Below are positions 29,511-37,745 of a DNA stretch of 64,000 nt, piece by piece. The notes beneath the pieces were generated by a model. That model saw only the letters and a program-made list of their open reading frames with translations, did no database searches and had not been told where the DNA came from. The first letter of the stretch is position 1, and each line of letters opens with the position of its first letter. This stretch comes from Pyrobaculum sp. WP30. Lineage in GTDB: Archaea; Thermoproteota; Thermoprotei; Thermoproteales; Thermoproteaceae. The position numbers were made by a program, and so were the translations under genes. Location of the stretch: the NCBI GenBank assembly GCA_001189275.1, contig CP012158.1, positions 806,001-870,000 on the forward strand, in the 5' to 3' direction.

Positions 29511-30433
29511 TGCGGCCCCAGCTACTGATACTCCCGGGCCTCCTCCTTTTTCTCTTCTTCAACCTCTGGCCCATAGTCTACTCTATATACATCTCCTTCA
29601 CAAACGCCAACATACGGAACTTCCCGCAACCGCCTCCCTGGGCCCCCGAGGAGCTGAAGCAGGCCCGGCCGCCGCCCGACTTCGTAGGCCTGGCTAACTA
29701 CGCCTCGATCTTCACGGGCCCCGCATCGGCGGGCTTCTGGAACGCCGTGCTCTGGACCCTTGTGTTTGTCGCCGTGTCTGTACCCGCGAAGGTTGCCCTC
29801 GGGACGTTTGTAGGTCTTTTGATGTCCTCCGAAAAGGTGTTGGGCAAGTCTGTCATGAGGGCGTTCTTGATAGTCCCTTGGGCTCTCCCGCTGATACTCT
29901 CCGTGGTGGCGTGGCGCTACGTCTTCGACCCCACATATGGAGTCGTCAACCAGATGCTGTATTCGCTGGGTGTGTCGAAGCCGCCTGACTGGTTTGTGAA
30001 CAAGGACTACGCCTACGCCGCCATGGTGGTTATCGAGGCGTGGCTGGCGTACCCCTTCATAATGACCGTGGTGATAGGCGCCTTGGTCAACGTCCCGCGG
30101 ACTGCCTTCGAGGCGGCGCAGATAGACGGCGCGGGCAGGTGGGCTGTGTTTACGCGGATAACTCTCCCGCTCATCAAGCGGCCGCTCATCTACGCCTCGG
30201 TCATGACCGCGGCGGCTTCGCTCCAGTTCTTCCTAGTGGCGTTTCTGTGGAACTTCATACAGCTATACGACCGCTTCATGCTGGCTTACGGCTACTACTG
30301 GGCCTTCGGGTCGCCGTTTAGAGAATACGGCCTAGCCGCGGCGGTGCTGTCAATATCTGCTCTTGTGATATCTGTGTTTATGATACTGGCGATAAGACTC
30401 ACCGGCCTCATGAGGGGGATGTATGAGAGCTAG
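29507..30433 (+). CDS. Sugar ABC transporter permease (MalF-like)
   Basis: 308-residue membrane permease with about six helices and the ATPase-contacting EAA loop EAAQIDGAGRWAVFTRITLPLI. Together with the following gene it forms the channel of a carbohydrate importer. Overlaps its neighbours by 4 bp (upstream) and 11 bp (downstream). No ATPase gene is nearby, so a shared MsmX/MalK-type ATPase elsewhere is expected. Confidence 0.9.
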   Translation: MMRPQLLILPGLLLFLFFNLWPIVYSIYISFTNANIRNFPQPPPWAPEELKQARPPPDFVGLANYASIFTGPASAGFWNAVLWTLVFVAVSVPAKVALGTFVGLLMSSEKVLGKSVMRAFLIVPWALPLILSVVAWRYVFDPTYGVVNQMLYSLGVSKPPDWFVNKDYAYAAMVVIEAWLAYPFIMTVVIGALVNVPRTAFEAAQIDGAGRWAVFTRITLPLIKRPLIYASVMTAAASLQFFLVAFLWNFIQLYDRFMLAYGYYWAFGSPFREYGLAAAVLSISALVISVFMILAIRLTGLMRGMYES

Positions 30434-31228
30434 CCCGGCACAGACCTCAGCGGCGGTCTTGACAACGTTTCTCCTCTTCTACCCGGTTCTCCAGATAGTT
30501 CTCCTCTCGCTGAACAAAATACCTACTTCAGAATAGGAGGCGACTTCGTCCCCACTCTTGAGTCCTTCCAGTGGGTTCTGCAACAGCCCGAGTTCTGGCG
30601 CGGCCTCGTCAACAGCTTAATCGTGGCGGGGGCTACGGTGGTTGTAGTAATCGCCTTGGCGTTGCCGGGGGCATACGCCTTCAGCCGCCACAGGTTCAAA
30701 GGACGCGACCCCCTCCTCTCCTTCTACGTGGTCTTTACCCAAGTCTCAGGCGGCCTCGGCATCGCGGGGCTGATCGCCTTATTCGCCATCGTGTCGGCGC
30801 TGGGGCTGAGGAACAACCTGCTGGCGCTTGCCCTCATATACGCGGCCGGGGCCATCCCCTACCACACGTGGCTTCTGAAGACCTACATAGACACGATACC
30901 CAGGTCGGCGGAGGAGGCCGCGTTGATAGACGGCGCAGGAGTCGCCACGTTGCTGTTTAGAGTGGTGTTTCCGCTGATGGCGCCGGCTCTGGCCGTGTCG
31001 GCGATACTCTCCTTCATAGGCGCGTGGGGAGAGCTCATACTTGCCAACCTCTTCCTCTCGGGCGAAAACAGGACGCTGATCCTCTGGATCTACTCCCTCA
31101 TGTCTAACGTCTACTCGGTGCAGTGGAACAGATTCGCCGCGGCGGCGCTCCTCTACGCAATACCCCCCGTCGCGCTTTACATAATACTACAGAGATTCCT
31201 CAGGAAAGGACTCGCCTTCGTATACTAG
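30423..31228 (+). CDS. Sugar ABC transporter permease (MalG-like) with apparent frameshift
   Basis: The second permease starts at ATG 30423 (MRASPAQTSAAV, first helix) but hits a TAG at 30534-30536 after 37 residues. The remainder continues in another frame to 31228, with the EAA loop EEAALIDGAGVATLLFRVVFPLM. Adding one A to the AAAA run at 30516-30519 restores a continuous frame reading LNKNTYFRIGGDFVP, normal for MalG. So this is a sequencing undercall, a fresh mutation, or slippage on the A run. The 3' end overlaps the convergent small gene by 4 bp. Confidence 0.85.
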
Positions 31229-31398
31229 CCCCACTCCACAACGTACTCAAACCGGTCCGCGTACCACCTCGCCGCCCTCAACGCCAGGTTCACGCTTTTA
31301 AACCTAGCCACGGGGACCCACCCCTCCTCCACCAGATCTAGATCCTCCTCCTTCACGGCGACGAAAACTCTACCAGGTTTAACAAAGAGAGTCGGCAT
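31225..31398 (-). CDS. Small conserved protein, paralogue of the 23992-24201 product
   Basis: 57-residue protein (MPTLFVKPGRVFVAVKEEDLD...FEYVVEWG). It shares the EGWV, SxxxALxxAxxYADR and YVxEW positions with the 69-residue product at 23992-24201. ATG 31398 is preferred over GTG 31410 because a CTTTATATT box lies 23 bp upstream. The two paralogues flank the mobA, GH57 and importer block. Function unknown. Confidence 0.6.
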   Translation of the reverse strand: MPTLFVKPGRVFVAVKEEDLDLVEEGWVPVARFKSVNLALRAARWYADRFEYVVEWG

Positions 31399-31513
31399 GG
31401 ACCCACACACGCACGGCTTTATATTCTGATCAGGTAAATTAACCGGTACATTAATAGACTGGATGGCGCAACTACGCCGAAATGCGGTGTTCCTTCCGCC
31501 GGCGTGTCCGCCG

Positions 31514-31945
31514 CTAGCCGAAGGACATCCTAATGGGCTGGACGTAGGTGGACTCCACGCGTACAGACCTGCCCAAGACCTCCTTCAAAACCTTCGCCAC
31601 CTCCTCCTCTGCGGTGCCCGGCACCGCCACCAAGACGCCGCGTCCTGACCTGGGGTAGTACTCAGCCGCCACCACGTAAGGGCTCTCCATCAACCTCTTC
31701 GCCACCGTCCTCTCGTCTTGGTTCGGCTTCGCCGCAAAGACGAAGTGCGGCAGGACCAGCTCGTGGCCGAGGTCCAACACCCTCCGGACAACCTCAGCGG
31801 GGGAGAGACCGTCGTCCAGCTCCAACACGATGGACCCGCCATCCCTATACACGTTGTACACACCGCCCATAGACACCAAGAGGTCTGAAAGAAGCTCCAC
31901 ATCTCCGTAGCTCCCATAAGTCGGGGTCAACACAAGACGTCTCAC
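31514..31945 (-). CDS. Conserved hypothetical protein
   Basis: 143-residue soluble alpha/beta protein with two beta-alpha-beta halves (VLELDDGLSPAEVVRRVLDLG and VLVAVPGTAEEEVAKVLKEVL), reminiscent of a duplicated ferredoxin-like fold. No catalytic motif and no recognised family. A single-gene unit between the small gene at 31225 and the HtpX-like protease. Confidence 0.6.
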   Translation of the reverse strand: MRRLVLTPTYGSYGDVELLSDLLVSMGGVYNVYRDGGSIVLELDDGLSPAEVVRRVLDLGHELVLPHFVFAAKPNQDERTVAKRLMESPYVVAAEYYPRSGRGVLVAVPGTAEEEVAKVLKEVLGRSVRVESTYVQPIRMSFG

Positions 31946-31993
31946 GGAGAAAAAGCCGACCTAACCATAAAAACGTAAAAGAGGGACGTTGTT

Positions 31994-33034
31994 TTAGAGC
32001 TGTAGCTCGTCTAGGAACCTCAGCCTCTTGGGTATCGGCGGATGCGTGGCGAAGACCTCCTCAAAGGGGGAGTAGCCAGCTCTCTTGATGGCTTCGACGT
32101 CGCTTCTTGTCACGGTGACGAATGGGTTCGCCACGGCGTTTACCAGGGCGTAGATGAAGAGGGCTCTGAACTTGCTCTCCTGCACGGCGACTCGCGCCTC
32201 AGGCGCGGAGAAGTAGAACTTATGGATCTTGGCCAAGGCGAACTGCATGGTCTCCTTCCCGGCGGCCTTTGCGCCGGCGGTGTCTGCGTAGTACTCCCTC
32301 AGCCTGCTGAAGGCCAAGACCAGTAGCTGGATGAGGAAAGACACCAACACGGCGGCGACGCCGATGGCGAGTAGCGCCGGGCTCCCGCCCCTGTTGTTAG
32401 ACGAGGACAGCCCCAGGTGTACTGCCGTAACGCCTAGGTAGTACACTATGGAGGGGAGGATGCCGAATAGGAGCATAAGCGCGTTGTCTCTGTGGAGGTG
32501 GTGGCCTATCTCGTGGCCAACAACAGCCTCCAGCTCCCGGCGGTCGGTCAGCGAAAGCATGCCGCTTGTCACAGCGACGTATCTGCCTGCGAGGAAGTTG
32601 CCGTAGGCAAAGGCGTTGGGCGGTCCGTCCACCACCACCGCCTTCAGCTTAAACGGGGCGCCCAGCCTGGCGGCTACCTCGTCCACCACCTGCTGAAGCC
32701 TCGGGTCGGACCTGGCGCCGTATGACGCGTTGATCATAAACGGCGAGGCGAAGTATGTTATCAAGTTCATCAACACCACGAAGAATATCAAGCCGAGGAA
32801 GAAGCCCCAACCATAGGCGCCTAGCCCAGGCGCGGCGACTGTCGCGAATAGGTAAATTATGAAAGCTGTGGTGAGCACTATCAACACTGCGGTGAGCGCC
32901 ATGGCGCCGTAGAGCGTGAAGCGGCCGGACACGGACTTGGCCACCCTAGGGGCCACCGTAGCCGCCACTACAAACATGAATATGTAGCCCACGAAGTATA
33001 GACCCAGAGCGATTGGGTCAAACACCGGGAGCAT
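31994..33034 (-). CDS. htpX: HtpX-like membrane zinc metalloprotease (M48)
   Basis: 346-residue M48 peptidase of membrane-protein quality control. The zinc motif is VGHEIGHHLHRDN; membrane helices lie at about 5-25, 45-65 and 75-95 and after the motif. SYGARSDPRLQQVVDEVAARLGAP and PNAFAYG are typical of the family. The frame opens at 33076, but ATG 33034 has an ACTTAAAAAC box 23 bp upstream and is preferred. Confidence 0.9.
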   Translation of the reverse strand: MLPVFDPIALGLYFVGYIFMFVVAATVAPRVAKSVSGRFTLYGAMALTAVLIVLTTAFIIYLFATVAAPGLGAYGWGFFLGLIFFVVLMNLITYFASPFMINASYGARSDPRLQQVVDEVAARLGAPFKLKAVVVDGPPNAFAYGNFLAGRYVAVTSGMLSLTDRRELEAVVGHEIGHHLHRDNALMLLFGILPSIVYYLGVTAVHLGLSSSNNRGGSPALLAIGVAAVLVSFLIQLLVLAFSRLREYYADTAGAKAAGKETMQFALAKIHKFYFSAPEARVAVQESKFRALFIYALVNAVANPFVTVTRSDVEAIKRAGYSPFEEVFATHPPIPKRLRFLDELQL

Positions 33035-33188
33035 GTGGCGTTGTGTGTATCCACTTAAAAACTTTCCTCCTGACACCTCGGCGAAGACGCGTCAGCCGGT
33101 ACGTGAACTCCTCACTCGTCAGACACGGGGACTGTCGTCACGGGAATAAAGGGCTTCTACTTTATAAATTTGTGTCATTAAGACCATT

Positions 33189-33494
33189 ATGTCTTGTGTC
33201 GATGAGCAGACCGCGGAGAAGGTAGCGAAAAGGAAGGCGCTGGGGCGGCTCGGCGCCCTCAAGAGGTCCGTGGCGTCGTTTAGGGTGAGGGTGGGCGACG
33301 ACTGGCTCTTCGGCTTCGTCAAGACCAAGTTCGGGGACGAGGGTTTCCATGTGGCGGTTAAGCTGTCATATGTGGACTGTAAAGGCATAGCCCTGGAGAA
33401 GATCCCCCCCGAAATCGCCGAAAAGGTCAGGAAATACGTGGAGGAGAACGTGGCGGCTCTGCTCGGGCGAGAGCTCGGTGGGTTGCTTAAGTGA
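33189..33494 (+). CDS. Small conserved protein upstream of moeA
   Basis: 101-residue basic protein (EKVAKRKALGRLGALKRSVASFRVRVGDDW...) with a C-terminal helix. The four-base overlap with the following moeA start region suggests translational coupling and a role near molybdenum cofactor synthesis, which is only context. A TTTATAAATTTG box lies about 26 bp upstream of ATG 33189. No family recognised. Confidence 0.6.
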   Translation: MSCVDEQTAEKVAKRKALGRLGALKRSVASFRVRVGDDWLFGFVKTKFGDEGFHVAVKLSYVDCKGIALEKIPPEIAEKVRKYVEENVAALLGRELGGLLK

Positions 33495-35416
33495 TGGGTA
33501 GGAGGGTTATCTTCCACGAACTCGTCACTCTTGACCAGGCCGCCGAGGTGCTCCTCAAGTTCGCCGCTCCGCTTGGGGCCGAGAAGGTGGGCGTGGTCTC
33601 CGCCTACGGCCGGGTGCTGGCTGAGGACGTGGTCGCCCCGCTCGACGTGCCTCCCTTCGACAGATCCACCGTGGATGGATACGCCGTGGTGGCGGAGGCC
33701 ACATACGGCGCGTCGGAGCTTACCCCCGTGGAGCTAAAGGTGGTGTGTAGGGTGGAGGCCGGCGGGTGGCCAAGCGCCGAGGTGAGGCCCGGCGAGGCGT
33801 GTGAGGTGGCCACGGGGGCGCCTCTGCCGAGGGGCGCAAACGCCGTGGTCATGGTGGAGTACACCCAGGAGAGAGACGGCGTTGTGCGGGTGTTCAGGTC
33901 CGTGGCGCCGGGGGAAAACGTCATGGCTACGGGTTCGGACATATCCGCGGGGGAGGTGGTTATGAGGAGGTGCACGCGCCTCACGGCTAGGGAGATAGGC
34001 GTCCTAGCCGCCCTGGGTCTCGGGGAGGTGGCTGTGGTGCGGCGGCCCAGAGTCGCCGTAATCTCGACCGGCGACGAGCTGGCGGCGCCGGGGGAGCCCC
34101 TGGGCCTGGGCAGGCTGTACGACGTGAACAGCTACTCTCTGGCGGCGGCGGTGGCGGAGGCGGGGGGCGTGCCGGTGTTTTTTGGCATCGTGAGGGACGA
34201 GGAGCGAAGCTACAGAGAGGCCATAGCCAAGGCCTTGTCTGAGGCCGACGTGGTGTTGATAAGCGGAGGCACCTCCGCCGGCGTCGCCGACCTCACCTAC
34301 CGGGTCTTGGGCGAGCTGGGCGACGTGCTTTTCCACGGCGTTATGGTGAGGCCGGGGAAGCCGACGCTCGCCGCCGTGGTGGGGGGCAAGATTGTGGTGG
34401 GGCTCCCGGGCTACCCCTCCTCCGCCCTCATGATATTCCACACAGTGGTGAGGCCCTTCCTGCTCCGCCTCCAGTGTCTAGAGCCGCACCCACCCGCCGT
34501 CTACAAGGCGAGGCTCGCCTTCGGCGTGGAGGGGGCCAAGGGGAGACGCGCCCTGTATCCAGCGGTCTTGATTGAAAGAAGCGGTGTATACAAGGCGTAC
34601 CCCCTCTACGCGGAGTCGGGCGCTATCTCTGTGTTGGCTAGGGCGGACGGCTACTTCGTGGTGCCTGAGACGGTCGAGTTTATGGCTGAGGACGAGGAGG
34701 TGGAGGTTCACCTCTTCGAGAGATATAAACCCGCCGAGCTGTACTTCATCGGTAGCCACGACCCGGTCCTAGACGTCGTGTTGGCTAGGCGCAACGTCAA
34801 GGCTGTGTATGTGGGCTCCTTGGGCGGGTTGACGGCGGTGAAGCGGGGGGAGGCGGACATGGCTGGGGTCCACCTCTTCGACCCAGAGACCGGGCAGTAC
34901 AACGTGCCGGCGGTCGAGAGGCTCGGCTTGAGGGGCGTGGCGGTGGTGGGGCTCTACGAGAGGGAGCAGGGGCTGATTGTGCAGAGGGGGAACCCCAAGG
35001 GGGTGAGGGGAGTGGAGGACCTCCTTAGGCCGGACGTGGTGATGGTGAACAGGCCCAGAGGCACCGGGACCCGCGCCCTCCTCGACATGCTCCTAGAGAA
35101 GATTGCGAGAAGCCTAGGCGCATCTCTAGAGGATGTGGCGAGGAGGATCAGGGGCTACACCCACGAGGTGAAGACGCACACGGCAGTGGCCGCCGCCGTG
35201 GCCCAAGGGAGGGCAGACGTGGGAGTCGGCGTGAGGTACGCCGCTGAGCTGTACGGCCAAGACTTCATGCCCATCGGCTGGGAGCAGTACGACCTCGTCG
35301 TGAGGAAGGAGGTTTTAGACAAGGCGCTGGAGATCGCGGAAGAGGCTCTGTGCAACCTGCCCCCCGGCTACCGGAGGTACGAATGGTCAGGCAAGGTGAA
35401 GCACCTGGCTGACTAA
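33494..35416 (+). CDS. moeA: MoeA molybdopterin molybdenumtransferase fused to a substrate-binding-like domain
   Basis: 640-residue fusion. Residues 1-405 form MoeA (metal insertion into adenylylated molybdopterin): PPFDRSTVDGYAV, ATGAPLPRGANAVVMVE, ISTGDEL, SGGTSAGVADLTYRVL, and GLPGYPSSALMIF. Residues about 415-640 form a PBP-like domain (ELYFIGSHDPVLDVV, NRPRGTGTRALLDMLL, VAQGRADVGVGVRYAAELYG), the domain fused to MoeA in many archaea and thought to sense or bind oxyanion. GTG 33491 or ATG 33494 may start it; the stop of the upstream gene overlaps either. Confidence 0.9.
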   Translation: MGRRVIFHELVTLDQAAEVLLKFAAPLGAEKVGVVSAYGRVLAEDVVAPLDVPPFDRSTVDGYAVVAEATYGASELTPVELKVVCRVEAGGWPSAEVRPGEACEVATGAPLPRGANAVVMVEYTQERDGVVRVFRSVAPGENVMATGSDISAGEVVMRRCTRLTAREIGVLAALGLGEVAVVRRPRVAVISTGDELAAPGEPLGLGRLYDVNSYSLAAAVAEAGGVPVFFGIVRDEERSYREAIAKALSEADVVLISGGTSAGVADLTYRVLGELGDVLFHGVMVRPGKPTLAAVVGGKIVVGLPGYPSSALMIFHTVVRPFLLRLQCLEPHPPAVYKARLAFGVEGAKGRRALYPAVLIERSGVYKAYPLYAESGAISVLARADGYFVVPETVEFMAEDEEVEVHLFERYKPAELYFIGSHDPVLDVVLARRNVKAVYVGSLGGLTAVKRGEADMAGVHLFDPETGQYNVPAVERLGLRGVAVVGLYEREQGLIVQRGNPKGVRGVEDLLRPDVVMVNRPRGTGTRALLDMLLEKIARSLGASLEDVARRIRGYTHEVKTHTAVAAAVAQGRADVGVGVRYAAELYGQDFMPIGWEQYDLVVRKEVLDKALEIAEEALCNLPPGYRRYEWSGKVKHLAD

Positions 35417-35457
35417 CACTCAGCGACTTAAACGCAGTTCTAGAGAGGAGACTCACC

Positions 35458-35775
35458 GGCCCGCCTCCCCGAGCCGCCTCGCCATAACCTCTGCGAGCTC
35501 GAGCCCGGCGCGGGGGCGGCGCCAGACGCCGGCCAGGCCTACCAAGGGCCGCCGCTCGGCGCTGGTATCTGCCACCTCGTCACAAGGCTACGTGCACACA
35601 GCCTCCCCTCTCTGCCGCCGCGAGAAGCCTCCGCACGAGGGGCGCCGACTCCGCTCCCCAACGGCCTAAACTCGCCGAGAGCCCGGCCCGAGAGACAGAC
35701 GCCTTCAGCCCACGGCGGCGCCACGCCGTAGGCGCCGGCCCATCTTCTCTGATATTCGTCGTCGCGTTCTGTCAT
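35458..35775 (-). pseudogene. Probable frameshifted remnant of an unidentified gene
   Basis: From ATG 35775 the protein starts MTERDDEYQRRWAGAYGVAPPWAEG, a credible N-terminus. The frame then loses sense and stops at 35539, while another frame from about 35545 to 35458 reads VADTSAERRPLVGLAGVWRRP and ELAEVMARRLGEAGR before a stop. The two parts look like one gene broken by a frameshift. A palindrome (35781-35799) lies just upstream. Family not recognised. Confidence 0.4.
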
Positions 35776-35780
35776 GTCGC

Positions 35781-35799
35781 TATGTACTTTAAGTACATA
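35781..35799. promoter_or_regulatory. 19-bp palindrome between two divergent starts
   Basis: TATGTACTT-T-AAGTACATA: 9-bp arms around one base. It lies between ATG 35775 (minus) and ATG 35806 (plus), overlapping the only A/T boxes there. The GTAC element recalls the palindrome at 24201-24216. Candidate operator. Confidence 0.45.
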
Positions 35800-35805
35800 A
35801 GATTT

Positions 35806-35985
35806 ATGAAGCCTCCCTCGGGGCATAACGTGCTTAGCTCCTCCCCGGGCGCTAGAACAGCGACTGGGGGAACTGAGGCGAAGAGGCTAGTGTCATTGTT
35901 GTTGTCGGCGTTAGGCGTTTCTGAGAAAATCAGAAGATTCATCAAGTCGATAGACCCAGAAGCAGAGGACTCAATTAGGATATGA
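35806..35985 (+). CDS. Small hypothetical protein
   Basis: 59-residue protein (MKPPSGHNVLSSSPGARTA...) with a C-terminal amphipathic helical half (KRLVSLLLSALGVSEKIRRFIKSID). Support for a real gene: its stop overlaps the next ATG by 4 bp (ATGA). The frame is open to 35782. Function unknown. Confidence 0.5.
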   Translation: MKPPSGHNVLSSSPGARTATGGTEAKRLVSLLLSALGVSEKIRRFIKSIDPEAEDSIRI

Positions 35986-36698
35986 GGAGGTATATGAAGT
36001 ATATAAAGCATTTTTTGATCTTTTTGTTTCTGTTGGCTCTTGTGTTTTTGGCTTGGTCTTTTCTCGCGGCGCTGTGGGCTTGCCGTATTGGGGGTGACAT
36101 AGTCTGTTTCGGCGGCGCGGCTGAGGTGACTGGTTCTGTGTGGGGGCCGTGTAACTACACCGGCGCAGTGGAGATAATCGACGGGCCGCCCATCGACTGG
36201 TGGGGCGGCTTTAAATGCATTGCGGCTGGGCGTGCAGGCGGGAAGACATACGCCGTATTTATAAGAGAGGCTGTTGCAGACACGCTCACCGGCGACCCGT
36301 TTAAAAGCGATGCAGAACGCGACCTCTGCTACTGCGCCAAAAAGAGGATAGTGCCCTGCATGTTTGCCAGAACCCTTGCGGCGTATATGCACGTCGGCAT
36401 CCTCGTGGTAGATGTGGAAGAGGGCGTGGGCTACCTCTCCATCGGCTACGGGATGAGACCCTATCATCTCAACCACAGCCGCTTTATCTTCGGCGATGGC
36501 GTGTATCTCAACGTAGAAGGTTTTGAGACTCTGAGGTACATGGGCGGTTTAAAGGCCGCGGTAGGCGTCAAGCGGGAGATAATGGGCCCCCTCCTTGAGG
36601 GGTGCGCCTACCGCGTCAAAGTCAGGGTGGAGCCGGAGAAGCTCATGACCAGCCAACCACTGTACAACGCCACCGCAAGAGCCGTCAGAGTGAGATGA
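35982..36698 (+). CDS. Membrane-anchored hypothetical protein
   Basis: 238 residues. One N-terminal membrane helix (about 9-32, FLIFLFLLALVFLAWSFLAAL) is followed by an extracytoplasmic domain with several cysteines (WACRIGGDIVCF, DLCYCAKKRIVPC), possibly disulfide-bonded. The start codons are T-rich compared with the rest of the gene. Four-base overlap with the upstream small gene. No recognised family. Confidence 0.6.
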   Translation: MRRYMKYIKHFLIFLFLLALVFLAWSFLAALWACRIGGDIVCFGGAAEVTGSVWGPCNYTGAVEIIDGPPIDWWGGFKCIAAGRAGGKTYAVFIREAVADTLTGDPFKSDAERDLCYCAKKRIVPCMFARTLAAYMHVGILVVDVEEGVGYLSIGYGMRPYHLNHSRFIFGDGVYLNVEGFETLRYMGGLKAAVGVKREIMGPLLEGCAYRVKVRVEPEKLMTSQPLYNATARAVRVR

Positions 36699-36771
36699 CG
36701 CGCACTCCCCAGCACACGCATACCGAATACTGCACTCCTCTAGACAATAGTTGCTCCTATCGACTAAATAT

Positions 36772-37227
36772 ATGTTAAGGTTTCTAACTAGGTTTTCAAC
36801 AAGATATTTTTTAGTTTTAATAATTTTCATCTATATTGTTTACTTTGTAGGGTCTCTCATTTTTCGCGGTTGGCCGCCGCAGGAGTTGCTTTTTAGATTG
36901 TTTGATACTCTTATCGTTGCCGTCTTTATCTCTCCTCCGTTGTTGTCTCTGTTTTTGTTGCGCCGCCCGAGCTCCTGGCGCGTCCTCCTCCACGTGGCGA
37001 CTGCCTTCTACATGCTCTACTTAGTCCGTATCCTTCCGAGCGGCCCGCCCTCAAGCCCTTGGGACATGGTTTTGTTCCTCCTGCTGGTGTACTCAGGAGC
37101 CGCCCTTGTCGCTGGGTTGCCGGAGGCGGCGGCGGCGGGCTGGTGGGCGAGACTAGTCTACTGCGCCGTGCTTCTGTTTTGGCTTTCTCTCATAGTTGCG
37201 CCTCTCGTAGTTGCGCTCCTCCCGTAG
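36772..37227 (+). CDS. Polytopic membrane protein
   Basis: About 151 residues with four to five predicted membrane helices (IIFIYIVYFVGSLIF, LFDTLIVAVFISPPLLSLFLL, LLHVATAFYMLYLVRIL, MVLFLLLVYSGAALVAGL, LVYCAVLLFWLSLIVAPLVVALL). The frame is open to 36751; ATG 36772 gives a basic N-terminus. T-rich 5' codons resemble those of the preceding gene. Function unknown. Confidence 0.55.
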   Translation: MLRFLTRFSTRYFLVLIIFIYIVYFVGSLIFRGWPPQELLFRLFDTLIVAVFISPPLLSLFLLRRPSSWRVLLHVATAFYMLYLVRILPSGPPSSPWDMVLFLLLVYSGAALVAGLPEAAAAGWWARLVYCAVLLFWLSLIVAPLVVALLP

Positions 37228-37745
37228 CCCTCCGCCGTCAACCATCGTATAGGCATCTGTCGTCGGTGCATCACTCCCGCGGAGGCTACTCTGCCAAAGA
37301 ACCCCAGCATCTGCGGCGGCTTAAAGATGCGGTGGTTGTCCTAATCTTTCCAGCGTCCGCCGTCCACCTCTTCGAGGCCGTTAAGACCTCCTCCACGGCC
37401 TTTGACAAGCTTGACTCTCTCGGAGACCAGCGCCGCCGTGAAGCACAACGTATATCTGCTTAAGGATGTGATCATGTTCCAATTCCGATCGACGTTCGCT
37501 CTCGGCAACATTAACTGTGACGTTTACCTCGGGACGTGCAGATACGGGTAGCTCTCCTGAACAAGACTCGAATCGTCGCGGTGTTTCCCCTCCTTAGAGC
37601 CTTCTCTGCCTCATTGGTGGATCTTATGCCTGTTCCCTCGACCTCTGTGCATCTGCGGCTACTTGTGTAGGCCCCGCCTTCGGCGGCTCCCACTTTGCGC
37701 TCTATGGACCTTCTCTATCCCGCCTCCTAGGGCTCTGCCGCCTTC
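37228..37745. other. Gene-poor stretch with repeat relics
   Basis: No intact gene. It contains a short PaREP2b relic (37405-37500). A minus-strand frame at 37511-37693 has no convincing protein character. Probably a graveyard of accessory sequence between the membrane-protein genes and moeA. Confidence 0.5.
37405..37500 (+). pseudogene. Short relic of a PaREP2b gene
   Basis: From GTG 37438 the translation VKHNVYLLKDVIMFQFRST closely parallels VKYNVYLRDDAIVLQFQST in the copy at 43825-45459, and the DNA match extends a little upstream (CTCTCGGAGA versus CTCTCAGAGG). Nothing else of the gene survives. Confidence 0.7.
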
